Below are positions 41,913 to 55,607 of a stretch of DNA of 64,000 nt, one piece after another (within the stretch, counting starts at the first letter, position 1; the number at the start of each line of letters is the position of its first letter). Under the pieces are notes generated by a model. The model did not search any database and was not told where the DNA came from. It saw only the letters and a list, made by a program, of their open reading frames with translations. The position numbers and the translations under genes are program-made. Source of the DNA: Megachile rotundata (lineage: Eukaryota; Arthropoda; Insecta; Hymenoptera; Megachilidae); assembly GCF_050947335.1 (NCBI RefSeq), contig NW_027473628.1, forward strand, positions 1-64,000. Direction: 5' to 3'.

Positions 41913-44070
41913 GTAATTGTCGTTCTATCGATCATATCTGCATAATATGGTTAATAATATGAGTTAGATTTATAATAGTGAGTGTAATAAGTATAGTGAA
42001 TGTCGTTCTATCGATCATATCAGCATAATGTGGGTAATAATATGAGTTGGATTGATAATAATAAGAGTAATGAGTATAGTAATTGTAGTTCTATCGATCA
42101 TATAAGCATAATATGGCTAATAATATGAGTAAGATTCATAATAATAAGAGTAATAAGTATAGTAATTGTCGTTCTATCGATCATTTAAGCATAATATGGC
42201 GAATAATATGAGTTGGGTTGATAATAATAAGAGTAATAAGTATAGTAATTGTCGTTATATCGATCATATCTGCATAATATGGTTAATAATATGAGTTAGA
42301 TTGATAATAGTGAGTGTAATAAATATAGTAATTGTCGTTCTATCGCTCATATAAGCACAATATGGGTAATAATATGAGTTAGATTGATAATAATAAGAGT
42401 AATAAGTATAGTAATTGTCGTTCTATCGATCATATAAGCATAATATGGCTAATAATATGAGTTAGATTGATAATAATAAGTGTAATAAGTATAGTAATTG
42501 TCGTTCTATCGATCATAATTGCATAATATGGTTAATAATATGAATTAGATTGATAATAATAAGAGAAATGAGTATAGTAATTGTCGTACTATCGATCAGA
42601 TAAGCATAACATGGCTAATAATATGAGTCAGATTGATAATAATAAGTGTAATAAGTATAGTAATTGTCGTTCTATCGATCATACCTGCATAATATGGTTA
42701 ATAATATGAGTTAGATTGATAACAATAAGAGTAATGAGTATAGTAATTGTCGTACTATCGATCATATAAGCATAATATGGCTTATAATGTGAGTTAGATT
42801 GATAATAGTGAGTGCAATAAATATAGTAATTGTCGTTCTATCGCTCATATAAGCACAATATGGCTAATAATATGAGTTAGATTGATAATAATAAGAGTAA
42901 TAAGTATAGTAATTGTCGTTCTATCGATCATTTAAGCATAATATGGCTAATAATATGAGTCAGATTGATAATAATAACAGTAATAAGTATAGTAATTGTC
43001 GTTCTATCGATCATATCTGCATAATAGGGTTAATAATATGAGTTAGATTTATAATAGTGAGTGTAATAAGTATAGTGAATGTCGTTCTATCGATCATATC
43101 AGCATAATGTGGGTAATAATATGAGTTGGATTGATAATAATAAGAGTAATGAGTATAGTAATTGTAGTTCTATCGATCATATAAGCATAATATGGCTAAT
43201 AATATGAGTAAGATTCATAATAATAAGAGTAATAAGTATAGTAATTGTCGTTCTATCGATCATTTAAGCATAATATGGCGAATAATATGAGTTGGGTTGA
43301 TAATAATAAGAGTAATAAGTATAGTAATTGTCGTTATATCGATCATATAACTATAATATGGCTAATAGCATGAGTTAGATTGATAAAAATAAGAGTAATG
43401 AGTATAGTAATTGTCGTTCTATCGATCATATCTGCATAATATGGTTAATAATATGAGTTAGATTGATAATAGTGAGTGTAATAAATATAGTAATTGTCGT
43501 TCTATCGCTCATATAAGCACAATATGGGTAATAATATGAGTTAGATTGATAATAATAAGAGTAATAAGTATAGTAATTGTCGTTCTATCGATCATATAAG
43601 CATAATATGGCTAATAATATGAGTTAGATTGATAATAATAAGTGTAATAAGTATAGTAATTGTCGTTCTATCGATCATAATTGCATAATATGGTTAATAA
43701 TATGAATTAGATTGATAATAATAAGAGAAATGAGTATAGTAATTGTCGTACTATCGATCAGATAAGCATAACATGGCTAATAATATGAGTCAGATTGATA
43801 ATAATAAGTGTAATAAGTATAGTAATTGTCGTTCTATCGATCATACCTGCATAATATGGTTAATAATATGAGTTAGATTGATAACAATAAGAGTAATGAG
43901 TATAGTAATTGTCGTACTATCGATCATATAAGCATAATATGGCTTATGATGTGAGTTAGATTGATAATAGTGAGTGCAATAAATATAGTAATTGTCGTTC
44001 TATCGCTCATATAAGCACAATATGGCTAATAATATGAGTTAGATTGATAATAATAAGAGTAATAAGTATA
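41913..44070 (+). repeat. 13/14-monomer duplication
   Basis: The TTTATAATAGTGAG unit followed by GTGAATGTCG (41996) and GCATAATGTGGG recurs with GTGAATGTCG at 43075, an offset of 1079 bp (13 x 83). After the TTATATCGAT monomer (42246, 43325) the right copy has one extra monomer with CATATAACTAT and TAGCATG. The match then continues at 1162 bp (14 x 83) to about 42.9 / 44.07 kb. The left copy seems to have lost that monomer by an exchange inside TTATATCGATCATAT. Private change: GCATAATAGGGTTAAT near 43020. Confidence 0.85.
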
Positions 44071-45232
44071 GTAATTGTCGTTCTATCGATCATATAAGCA
44101 TAATATGGGTAATAATATGAGTTGGATTGATAATAACAAGAGTAATGAGTATAGTAATTGTAGTTCTATCGATCATATAAGCATAATATGGCTAATAATA
44201 TGAGTAAGATTCATAATAATAAGAGTAATAAGTATAGTAATTGTCGTTCTATCGATCATATAACCATAATATGGCTAATAGCATGAGTTAGATTGATAAT
44301 AATAAGAGTAATGAGTATAGTAATTGTCGTTCTATCTATCATATCTGCATAATATGGGTAATAATATGAGTTAGATTCATAATAATAAGAGTAATAAGTA
44401 CAGTAATTGTCGTTCTATCGATCATATAAGCATAATATGGCTAATAATAGGAGTTAGATTGATAATAATAAGTGTAATAAGTATAGTAATTGTCGTTCTA
44501 TCGATCAAATCTGCATAATATGGTTAATAATATGAGTTAGATTGATAACAATAAGAGTAATGAGTATAGTAATTGTCGTACTATCGATCATATAAGCATA
44601 ATATGGCTTATAATGTGAGTTAGATTGATAATAGTGAGTGCAATAAATATAGTAATTGTCGTTCTATCGCTCATATAAGCACAATATGGCTAATAATATG
44701 AGTTAGATTGATAATAATAAGAGTAATAAGTATAGTAATTGTCGTTCTATCGATCATATAAGCATAATATGGCTAATAATATGAGTTAGATTGATAATAA
44801 TAATAGTAACAAGTATAGTAATTGTCGTTATATCGATCATATAACCATAATATGGCTAATAGCATGAGTTAGATTGATAATAATAAGAGTAATAAGTATA
44901 GTAATTGTCGTTCCATCGATCATATCTGCATAATATGGTTAATAATATGAGTTAGATTGATAATAGTGAGTGTAATAAGTATAGTAATTGTCGTTCTGTC
45001 GATCATATTAGCATAATATGGCAAATAATATGAGTTACATTGATAATAATAAGAGTAATAAGTATAGTGTTTGTCGTTCTATCGATCATATAAGCATAAT
45101 ATGGCTAATAATACGAGTTAGATTGCTAATAATAAGAGTAATAAGTAGAGTAATTGTCGTTCTATCGATCATTTAAGCATAATATGGCTAATAATATGAG
45201 TTAGATGGATAATAATAACAGTAATAAGTATA
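43573..45232 (+). repeat. 20-monomer (1660-bp) tandem duplication, first copy
   Basis: Matches 45233-46892 at 1660 bp (20 x 83) end to end. It contains the AATAATAGGAGTTAG monomer (44403, copy 46063), CGATCAAATCTGC, AATAATAGTAACAAG and GCAAATAATATG units. The few differences I saw are GGCTTATGATG near 43943 against GGCTTATAATG, AAGAGAAATG against AAGTGAAATG, and GTTCCATCG near 44912 against GTTCTATCG. It overlaps the end of the 13/14-monomer duplication. Confidence 0.9.
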
Positions 45233-46892
45233 GTAATTGTCGTTCTATCGATCATATAAGCATAATATGGCTAATAATATGAGTTAGATTGATAATAATA
45301 AGTGTAATAAGTATAGTAATTGTCGTTCTATCGATCATAATTGCATAATATGGTTAATAATATGAATTAGATTGATAATAATAAGTGAAATGAGTATAGT
45401 AATTGTCGTACTATCGATCAGATAAGCATAACATGGCTAATAATATGAGTCAGATTGATAATAATAAGTGTAATAAGTATAGTAATTGTCGTTCTATCGA
45501 TCATACCTGCATAATATGGTTAATAATATGAGTTAGATTGATAACAATAAGAGTAATGAGTATAGTAATTGTCGTACTATCGATCATATAAGCATAATAT
45601 GGCTTATAATGTGAGTTAGATTGATAATAGTGAGTGCAATAAATATAGTAATTGTCGTTCTATCGCTCATATAAGCACAATATGGCTAATAATATGAGTT
45701 AGATTGATAATAATAAGAGTAATAAGTATAGTAATTGTCGTTCTATCGATCATATAAGCATAATATGGGTAATAATATGAGTTGGATTGATAATAACAAG
45801 AGTAATGAGTATAGTAATTGTAGTTCTATCGATCATATAAGCATAATATGGCTAATAATATGAGTAAGATTCATAATAATAAGAGTAATAAGTATAGTAA
45901 TTGTCGTTCTATCGATCATATAACCATAATATGGCTAATAGCATGAGTTAGATTGATAATAATAAGAGTAATGAGTATAGTAATTGTCGTTCTATCTATC
46001 ATATCTGCATAATATGGGTAATAATATGAGTTAGATTCATAATAATAAGAGTAATAAGTACAGTAATTGTCGTTCTATCGATCATATAAGCATAATATGG
46101 CTAATAATAGGAGTTAGATTGATAATAATAAGTGTAATAAGTATAGTAATTGTCGTTCTATCGATCAAATCTGCATAATATGGTTAATAATATGAGTTAG
46201 ATTGATAACAATAAGAGTAATGAGTATAGTAATTGTCGTACTATCGATCATATAAGCATAATATGGCTTATAATGTGAGTTAGATTGATAATAGTGAGTG
46301 CAATAAATATAGTAATTGTCGTTCTATCGCTCATATAAGCACAATATGGCTAATAATATGAGTTAGATTGATAATAATAAGAGTAATAAGTATAGTAATT
46401 GTCGTTCTATCGATCATATAAGCATAATATGGCTAATAATATGAGTTAGATTGATAATAATAATAGTAACAAGTATAGTAATTGTCGTTATATCGATCAT
46501 ATAACCATAATATGGCTAATAGCATGAGTTAGATTGATAATAATAAGAGTAATAAGTATAGTAATTGTCGTTCTATCGATCATATCTGCATAATATGGTT
46601 AATAATATGAGTTAGATTGATAATAGTGAGTGTAATAAGTATAGTAATTGTCGTTCTGTCGATCATATTAGCATAATATGGCAAATAATATGAGTTACAT
46701 TGATAATAATAAGAGTAATAAGTATAGTGTTTGTCGTTCTATCGATCATATAAGCATAATATGGCTAATAATACGAGTTAGATTGCTAATAATAAGAGTA
46801 ATAAGTAGAGTAATTGTCGTTCTATCGATCATTTAAGCATAATATGGCTAATAATATGAGTTAGATGGATAATAATAACAGTAATAAGTATA
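45233..46892 (+). repeat. 20-monomer tandem duplication, second copy
   Basis: A complete second copy of 43573-45232. It ends at 46892, where the following monomer has CGATAATATAAGC in place of CGATCATATAAGC, and the sequence returns to an order found near 36.7-37.3 and 40.3-40.9 kb. The clean two-copy structure, with both ends in the same register, is what one unequal exchange between misaligned arrays would give. Confidence 0.9.
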
Positions 46893-49800
46893 GTAATTGT
46901 CGTTCTATCGATAATATAAGCATAATATGGCTAATAATATGAGTTAGATTGATAATAATAAGAGTAATGAGTATAGTAATTGTAGTTCTATCGATCATTT
47001 AAGCATAATATGGCTAATAATATGAGTTAGATTAATAATAATAAGAGTAATGGGAATAGTGATTGTAGTTCTATCGATCATATCTGCATAATATGGTTAA
47101 TAATATGAGTTAGATTGATAATAATAAGAGTAATAAGTATAGTATTTGTCGTTCTATCGATCATATAAGCATAATATGGCTAATAATATGAGTCAGATTG
47201 ATAATAATAACAGTAATAAGTATAGTAATTGTCGTTCTATCGATAATATAAGCATAATATGGCTAATAATATGAGTTAGATTGATAATAATAAGAGTAAT
47301 AAGTATAGTAATTGTCGTTATATCGATCATATAACCATAATATGGCTAATAGCATGAGTTAGATTGATAATAATAAGAGTAATGAGTATAGTAATTGTCG
47401 TTCTATCGATCATATCTGCATAATATGGTTAATAATATGAGTTAGATTGATAATAGTGAGTGTAATAAGTATAGTAATTGTCGTTCTGTCGATCATATTA
47501 GCATAATATGGCAAATAATATGAGTTAGATTGATAATAATAAGAGTAATAAGTATAGTGTTTGTCGTTCTATCGATCATATAAGCATAATATGGCTAATA
47601 ATACGAGTTAGATTGCTAATAATAAGAGTAATAAGTATAGTAATTGTCGTTCCATCGATCATTTAAGCATAATATGGCTAATAATATGAGTCAGATTGAT
47701 AATAATAACAGTAATAAGTATAGTAATTGTCGTTCTATCGATAATATAAGCATAATATGGCTAATAATATGAGTTAGATTGATAATACTAAGAGTAGTGA
47801 GTATAGTAATTCTCGTTCTATCGATCATATAAGCATAATATGGCTAATAATATGATTGAGATTGATAATAATAAGAGTAATAAGTACAGTAATTGTCGTT
47901 CTATCGATCATATAAGCATAATAAGGCTAATAATATGAGTTAGAGTGATAATACTAAGAGTAGTGAGTATAGTAATTCTCATTCTATCGATCATATAAGC
48001 ATAATATGGGTAACAATATGAGTTAGATTGATAATACTAAGAGTAGTGAGTATAGTAATTCTCGTTCTATCGATCATATAAGCATAATATGGCTAATAAT
48101 ATGATTGAGTTTGATAATAATAAGAGTAATAAGTACAGTAATTGTCGTTCTATCGATCATATAAGCATAATAAGGCTAATAATATGAGTTAGAGTGATAA
48201 TACTAAGAGTAGTGAGTATAGTAATTGTCGTTCTATCGATCATATAAGCATAATATGGCTAATAATATGAGTTAGATTGATAATAATAAGAGTAATGAGT
48301 ATAGTAATTGTAGTTCTATCGATCATATCTGCATAATATGGTTAATAATATGTGTTAGAATGATAATAATAAGAGTAATAAGTATAGTAATTGTCGTTCT
48401 ATCGATCATATCTGCATAATATGGTTAATAATATGAGTTAGATTGATAATAATAAGAGTAATAAGTATAGTAATTGTCGTTCTATCGATCATATAAGCAT
48501 AATATGGCTAATAATATGAGTTAGATTTGTAATAATAAGAGTAATGAGTATAGTAATTGTCGTTCTATCGATCATATCAGCATAATATGGGTAATAATAT
48601 GAGTTAGATTGATAATAATAAGAGTAATAAGCATAGTAATTGTCGTTCTATCGATAATATAAGCATAATATGGCTAATAATATGAGTTAGATTGATAATA
48701 CTAAGAGTAGTGAGTATAGTAATTCTCGTTCTATCGATCATATAAGCATAATATGGTTAATAATATGAGTTAGATTGATAAAAATAAGAATAATAAGTAT
48801 AGTAATTGTCGTTCTATCGATCATATAAGCATAATATGGCTAATAATATGAGTTAGATTGATAATAATAAGAGTAATAAGTATAGTAATTGTCGTTCTAT
48901 CGATCATATCTGCATAATATGGTTAATAATATGAGTTAGATTGATAATATTATGAGTAATAAGTATAGTAATTGTCGTTATATCGATCATATAACCATAA
49001 TATGGCTAATAGCATGAGTTAGATTGATAATAATAAGAGTAATGAGTATAGTAATTGTCGTTCTATCTATCATATCTGCATAATATGGGTAATAATATGA
49101 GTTAGATTCATAATAATAAGAGTAATAAGTACAGTAATTGTCGTTCTATCGATCATATAAGCACAATATGGCTAATAATATGAGTTAGATTGATAATAAT
49201 AAGAGTAATAAGTATAGTAATTGTCGTTCTATCGATCATATCTGCATAATATGGTTAATAATATGAGTTAGATTGATAATATTATGAGTAATAAGTATAG
49301 TAATTGTCGTTATATCGATCATATAACCATAATATGGCTAATAGCATGAGTTAGATTGATAATAATAAGAGTAATGAGTATAGTAATTGTCGTTCTATCG
49401 ATCATATCTGCATAATATGGTTAATAATATGAGTTAGATTGATAATAGTGAGTGTAATAAATATAGTAATTGTCGTTCTATCGCTCATATAAGCACAATA
49501 TGGCTAATAATATGAGTTAGATTGATAATAATAAGAGTAATAAGTATAGTAATTGTCGTTATATCGATCATATAACCATAATATGGTTAATAGCATGAGT
49601 TAGATTGATAAAAATAAGAGTAATGAGTATAGTAATTGTAGTTCTATCGATCATATAAGCATAATATGGCTAATAATATGAGTAAGATTCATAATAATAA
49701 GAGTGATAAGTATAGTAATTGTCGTTCTATCGATCATTTAAGCATTATATGGGGAATAATATGAGTTGGGTTGATAAAAATAAGAATAATAAGTATAGTA

Positions 49801-50293
49801 ATTGTCGTTCTATCGATCATATAAGCATAATATGGCTAATAATATGAGTTAGGTTGATAATAACAAGAGTAATAAGTATAGTAAATGTCGTGCTATCGAT
49901 CATATCTGCATAATATGGTTAATAATATGAGTTAGATTGATAATAGTGAATGTAATAAGTATAGTAATTGTCGTTCTGTCGATCATATTAGCATAATATG
50001 GTTAATAAAATGAGTTAGATTGATAATAATAAGAGTAATAAGTATAGTATTTGTCGTTCTATCGATCATATAAGCATAATATGGCTAATAATACGAGTTA
50101 GATTGATAATAATAAGAGTAATGCGTATAGTAATTGTAGTTCTATCGATCATTTAAGCATAATATGGCTAATAATATGAGTTAGATTGATAATAATAACA
50201 GTAATAAGTATAGTAATTGTCGTTCTATCGATAATATAACCATAATATGGCTAATAATATGAGTTAGATTGATAATACTAAGAGTAGTGAGTA
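46893..50293 (+). repeat. Irregular mosaic of monomer types
   Basis: This stretch has no single long period. About 46.9-47.4 kb resembles the end of the 44-monomer block, including ATGGGAATAGTGATTG. At 47.5-48.2 kb the TATGATTGAG variant occurs at 47851 and 48100, 249 bp apart, giving a small three-monomer repeat with GCATAATAAGG units. About 48.8-50.1 kb returns to the order of the left half of the window: ATTATGAG, TAGCATG, ATCTATCATATC, CATTATATGGGG and GTAAATGTCGTGC. It is the transition between the left-type and right-type monomer populations. No non-satellite feature is visible. Confidence 0.8.
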
Positions 50294-52261
50294 TAGTAAT
50301 TCTCGTTCTATCGATCATATAAGCATAATATGGCTAATAATATGAGTTAGATTGATAATAATAAGAGTGATAAGTACAGTAATTGTCGTTCTATCGATCA
50401 TATAAGCATAATAAGGCTAATAATATGAGTTAGAGTGATAATACTAAGAGTAGTGAGTATAGCAATTCTCATTCTATCGATCATATAAGCATAATATGGC
50501 TAATAATATGAGTTAGATTGATAATACTAAGAGTAGTGAGTATAGTAATTCTCGTTCTATCGATCACATAAGCATAATATGGCTAATAATATGAGTTAGA
50601 TTGATAATAATAAGAGTAATAAGTATAGTAATTCTCATTCTATCGATCATATAAGCATAATGTGGCTAATAATATGAGTTAGATTCATAATAATAAGAGT
50701 AATAAGTATAGTACTTGTCGTTCTATCGATCATTTAAGCATAATATGGCGAATAATATGAGTTGGGTTGATAAAAATAAGAATAATAAGTATAGTAATTG
50801 TCGTTCTATCAATCATATAAGCATAATATGGTTAATAATATGAGTTAGAATGATAATAATAAGAGTAATAAGTATAGTAATTGTCGTTCTATCGATCATA
50901 TCTGCATAATATGGTTAATAATATGAGTTAGATTGATAATAGTGAGTGTAATAAGTATAGTGAATGTCGTTCTGTCGATCATATTAGCATAATATGGTTA
51001 ATAATATGAGTTAGATTGATAATAATAAGAGTAATAAGTATAGTATTTGTCGTTCTATCGATCATATAAGCATAATATGGCTAATAATATGAGTTAGATT
51101 GATAATACTAAGAGTAGTGAGTATAGTAATTCTCGTTCTATCGATCATATAAGCATAATATGGCTAATAATATGAGTTAGATTGATAATAATAAGAGTGA
51201 TAAGTACAGTAATTCTCGTTCTATCGATCATATAAGCATAATAAGGCTAATAATACGAGTTAGAGTGATAATACTAAGGGTAGTGAGTATAGCAATTCTC
51301 ATTCTATCGATCATATAAGCATAATATGGCTAATAATATGAGTTAGATTGATAATACTAAGAGTAGTGAGTATAGTAATTCTCGTTCTATCGATCACATA
51401 AGCATAATATGGCTAATAATATGAGTTAGATTGATAATAATAACAGTAATAAGTATAGTAATTGTCGTTCTATCGATAATATAAGCAGAATATGGCTAAT
51501 AATATGAGTAAGATTGATAATACTAAGAGTAGTGAGTATAGTAATTGTCGTTCTGTCGATCATATAAGCATAATATGGCTAATAATATGAGTTGGATTGC
51601 TAATAATAAGAGTAATAAGTATAGTATTTGTCGTTCTATCGATCATATAATCATAATATGGCTAATAATATGAGTTAGATTGATAATAATAAGAGTAATA
51701 AGTATAGTAATTGTAGTTCTATCGATCATTTAAGCATAATATGGCTAATAATATGAGTTAGATTGATAATACTAAGAGTAGTGAGTATAGTAATTCTCGT
51801 TCTATCGATCACATAAGCATAATATGGCTAATAATATGAGTTAGATTGATAATAATAACAGTAATAAGTACAGTAATTGTCGTTCTATCGATAATATAAG
51901 CAGAATATGGCTAATAATATGAGTAAGATTGATAATACTAAGAGTAGTGAGTATAGTAATTGTCGTTCTATCGATCATATAAGCATAATATGGCTAATAA
52001 TATGAGTTAGATTGATAATAATAAGAGTAATAAGTATAGTAATTGTCGTTCTATCGATCATATAAGCATAATATGGCTAATAATATGAGTTAGATTGATA
52101 ATACTAAGAGTAGTGAGTATAGTAATTCTCGTTCTATCGATCATATAAGCATAATATGGCTAATAATATGAGTTAGATTGATAATAATAAGAGTAATAAG
52201 TATAGTGAATGTCGTTCTGTCGATCATATTAGCATAATATGGTTAATAATATGAGTTAGAT
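50294..52261 (+). repeat. Start of right-end HOR family, partly copied at 52.46-53.38 kb
   Basis: About 50.3-51.2 kb recurs near 52.46-53.38 kb at 2158 bp (26 x 83). It includes the first GGGTTGATAAAAATAAGAA plus CTATCAATCAT pair of the right end (CTATCAATCAT monomer at 50794, copy 52952). From about 51.2 to 52.26 kb comes a local repeat of GATCACATAAGC, AACAGTAATAAG, GCAGAATATGG and GAGTAAGATTGATAATACT monomers, which occurs twice with small changes. All monomers are in register. Confidence 0.8.
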
Positions 52262-55200
52262 TGATAATAATAAGAGTAATAAGTATAGTAATTGTCGTTC
52301 TATCGATCATTTAAGCATAATATGGCTAATAATATGAGTTAGATTGATAATACTAAGAGTAGTGAGTATAGTAATTCTCGTTCCATCGATCACATAAGCA
52401 TAATATGGCTAATAATACGAGTTAGATTGATAATAATAAGAGTAATAAGTATAGTAATTGTCGTTCTATCGATCATATAAGCATAATATGGCTAATAATA
52501 TGAGTTAGATTGATAATACTAAGAGTAGTGAGTATAGTAATTCTCGTTCTATCGATCATATAAGCATAATAAGGCTAATAATATGAGTTAGAGTGATAAT
52601 ACTAAGAGTAGTGAGTATAGCAATTCTCATTCTATCGATCATATAAGCATAATATGGCTAATAATATGAGTTAGATTGATAATACTAAGAGTAGTGAGTA
52701 TAGTAATTCTCGTTCTATCGATCACATAAGCATAATATGGCTAATAATATGAGTTAGATTGATAATAATAAGAGTAATAAGTATAGTAATTCTCATTCTA
52801 TCGATCATATAAGCATAATGTGGCTAATAATATGAGTTAGATTCATAATAATAAGAGTAATAAGTATAGTACTTGTCGTTCTATCGATCATTTAAGCATA
52901 ATATGGCGAATAATATGAGTTGGGTTGATAAAAATAAGAATAATAAGTATAGTAACTGTCGTTCTATCAATCATATAAGCATAATATGGTTAATAATATG
53001 AGTTAGAATGATAATAATAAGAGTAATAAGTATAGTAATTGTCGTTCTATCGATCATATCTGCATAATATGGTTAATAATATGAGTTAGATTGATAATAG
53101 TGAGTGTAATAAGTATAGTGAATGTCGTTCTGTCGATCATATTAGCATAATATGGTTAATAATATGAGTTAGATTGATAATAATAAGAGTAATAAGTATA
53201 GTATTTGTCGTTCTATCGATCATATAAGCATAATATGGCTAATAATATGAGTTAGATTGATAATACTAAGAGTAGTGAGTATAGTAATTCTCGTTCTATC
53301 GATCATATAAGCATAATATGGCTAATAATATGAGTTAGATTGATAATAATAAGAGTGATAAGTACAGTAACTCTCGTTCTATCGATCACATAAGCATAAT
53401 ATGGCTAATAATATGAGTTAGATTGATAATAATAAGAGTAATAAGTATAGTAATTGTCGTTCTATCGATCATATAAGCATAATATGGCTAATAATATGAG
53501 TTAGATTGATAATACTAAGAGTAGTGGGTACAGTAATTCTCGTTCTATCGATCATATAAGCATAATATGGCTAATAATATGAGTTAGATTGATAATAATA
53601 AGAGTGATAAGTACAGTAATTGTCGTTCTATCGATCATATAAGCATAATAAGGCTAATAATATGAGTTAGAGTGATAATACTAAGAGTAGTGAGTATAGC
53701 AATTCTCATTCTATCGATCATATAAGCATAATATGGCTAATAATATGAGTTAGATTGATAATACTAAGAGTAGTGAGTATAGTAATTCTCGTTCTATCGA
53801 TCACATAAGCATAATATGGCTAATAATATGAGTTCGATTGATAATAATAAGAGTAATAAGTATAGTAATTGTCGTTCTATCGATCATGTAAGCATAATAT
53901 GGCTAATAATATGAGTTAGATTGATAATACTAAGAGTAGTGAGTATAGTAATTCTCGTTCTATCGATCATATAAGCATAATATGGCTAATAATATGAGTT
54001 AGATTGATATTAATAAGAGTGATAAGTACAGTAATTGTCGTTCTATCGATCATATAAGCATAATATGGCGAATAATATGAGTTGGGTTGATAAAAATAAG
54101 AATAATAAGTATAGTAATTGTCGTTCTATCAATCATATAAGCATAATATGGTTAATAATATGAGTTAGAATGATAATAATAAGAGTAATAAGTATAGTAA
54201 TTGTCGCTCTATCGATCATACCTGCATAATATGGTTAATAATATGAGTTAGATTGATAATAGTGAGTGTAATAAGTATAGTGAATGTCGTTCTGTCGATC
54301 ATATTAGCAAAATATGGTTAATAATATGAGTTAGATTGATAATAATAAGAGTAATAAGTATAGTATTTGTCGTTCTATCGATCATATAAGCATAATATGG
54401 CTAATAATACGAGTTAGATTGATAATAATAAGAGTAATAAGTATAGTAATTGTCGTTCTATCGATCATTTAAGCATAATATGGCTAATAATATGAGTTAG
54501 ATTGATAATACTAAGAGGAGTGAGTATAGTAATTCTCGTTCTATCGATCACATAAGCATAATATGGCTAATAATATGAGTTAGATTGATAATAATAAGAG
54601 TAATAAGTATAGTAATTGTCGTTCTATCGATCATATAAGCATAATATGGCTAATAATATGAGTTAGATCGATAATACTAAGAGTAGTGAGTATAGCAATT
54701 CTCGTTCTATCGATCATATAAGCATAATATGGCTAATAATATGAGTTAGATTGATAATAATAAGAGTGATAAGTACAGTAATTGTCGTTCTATCGATCAT
54801 ATAAGCATAATAAGGCTAATAATATGAGTTAGAGTGATAATACTAAGAGTAGTGAGTATAGCAATTCTCATTCTATCGATCATATAAGCATAATATGGCT
54901 AATAATATGAGTTAGATTCATAATAATAATAGTAATAAGTATAGTAATTGTCGTTCTATCGATCATTTAAGCATAATATGGCGAATAATATGAGTTGGGT
55001 TGATAAAAATAAGAATAATAAGTATAGTAATTGTCGTTCTATCAATCATATAAGCATAATATGGTTAATAATATGAGTTAGAATGATAATAATAAGAGTA
55101 ATAAGTATAGTAATTGTCGTTCTATCGATCATATCTGCATAATATGGTTAATAATATGAGTTAGATTGATAATAGTGAGTGTAATAAGTATAGTGAATGT

Positions 55201-55581
55201 CGTTCTGTCGATCATATTAGCATAATATGGTTAATAATATGAGTTAGATTGATAATAATAAGAGTAATAATTATAGTATTTGTCGTTCTATCGATCATAT
55301 AAGCATAATATGGCTAATAATATGAGTTAGATTGATAATACTAAGAGTAGTGAGTATAGTAATTCTCGTTCTATCGATCATATAAGCATAATATGGCTAA
55401 TAATATTAGTTAGATTGATAATAATAAGAGTGATAAGTACAGTAATTCTCGTTCTATCGATCACATAAGCATAATATGGCTAATAATATGAGTTAGATTG
55501 ATAATAATAAGAGTAATAAGTATAGTAATTGTCGTTCTATCGATCATATAAGCATAATATGGCTAATAATATGAGTTAGAT
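52262..55581 (+). repeat. 40-monomer (3320-bp) HOR, first copy
   Basis: From 52262 the order recurs at 55582 with an offset of 3320 bp (40 x 83). Rare shared markers are GTTCCATCGATCACATAAG (near 52379 and 55699), GTAACTGTCG (52952, 56272) and GTAACTCTCG (near 53366 and 56686). The match at this offset ends near 54065. From there to about 55.56 kb it matches 57552-59046 at 3486 bp (42 x 83), because the downstream copy holds two extra monomers, a GCATAATAAGG unit and an ATAGCGATTCTC unit. Confidence 0.87.
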
Positions 55582-55607
55582 TGATAATAATAAGAGTAAT
55601 AAGTATA
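55525..55607 (+). repeat. Reference monomer matching the commonest form
   Basis: This 83-bp unit has the majority base at every position I compared and can serve as the type monomer. Position numbers here are within the monomer. CpGs lie at 9-10 and 17-18. An ATCGAT palindrome (ClaI site) spans 15-20 and overlaps GATC at 18-21. A short dyad follows, CATAT at 21-25 and ATATG at 33-37, with a 7-nt spacer. ATAATATG occurs twice, at 30-37 and 42-49, 12 bp apart. The invariant-looking stretch GAGTTAGATTGATA is at 49-62. All six C residues fall at positions 9-39, so 40-83 plus 1-8 of the next unit is C-free for 52 nt. Stops TAA (31-33), TGA (48-50) and TAG (53-55) block the three forward frames. 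Confidence 0.9.
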
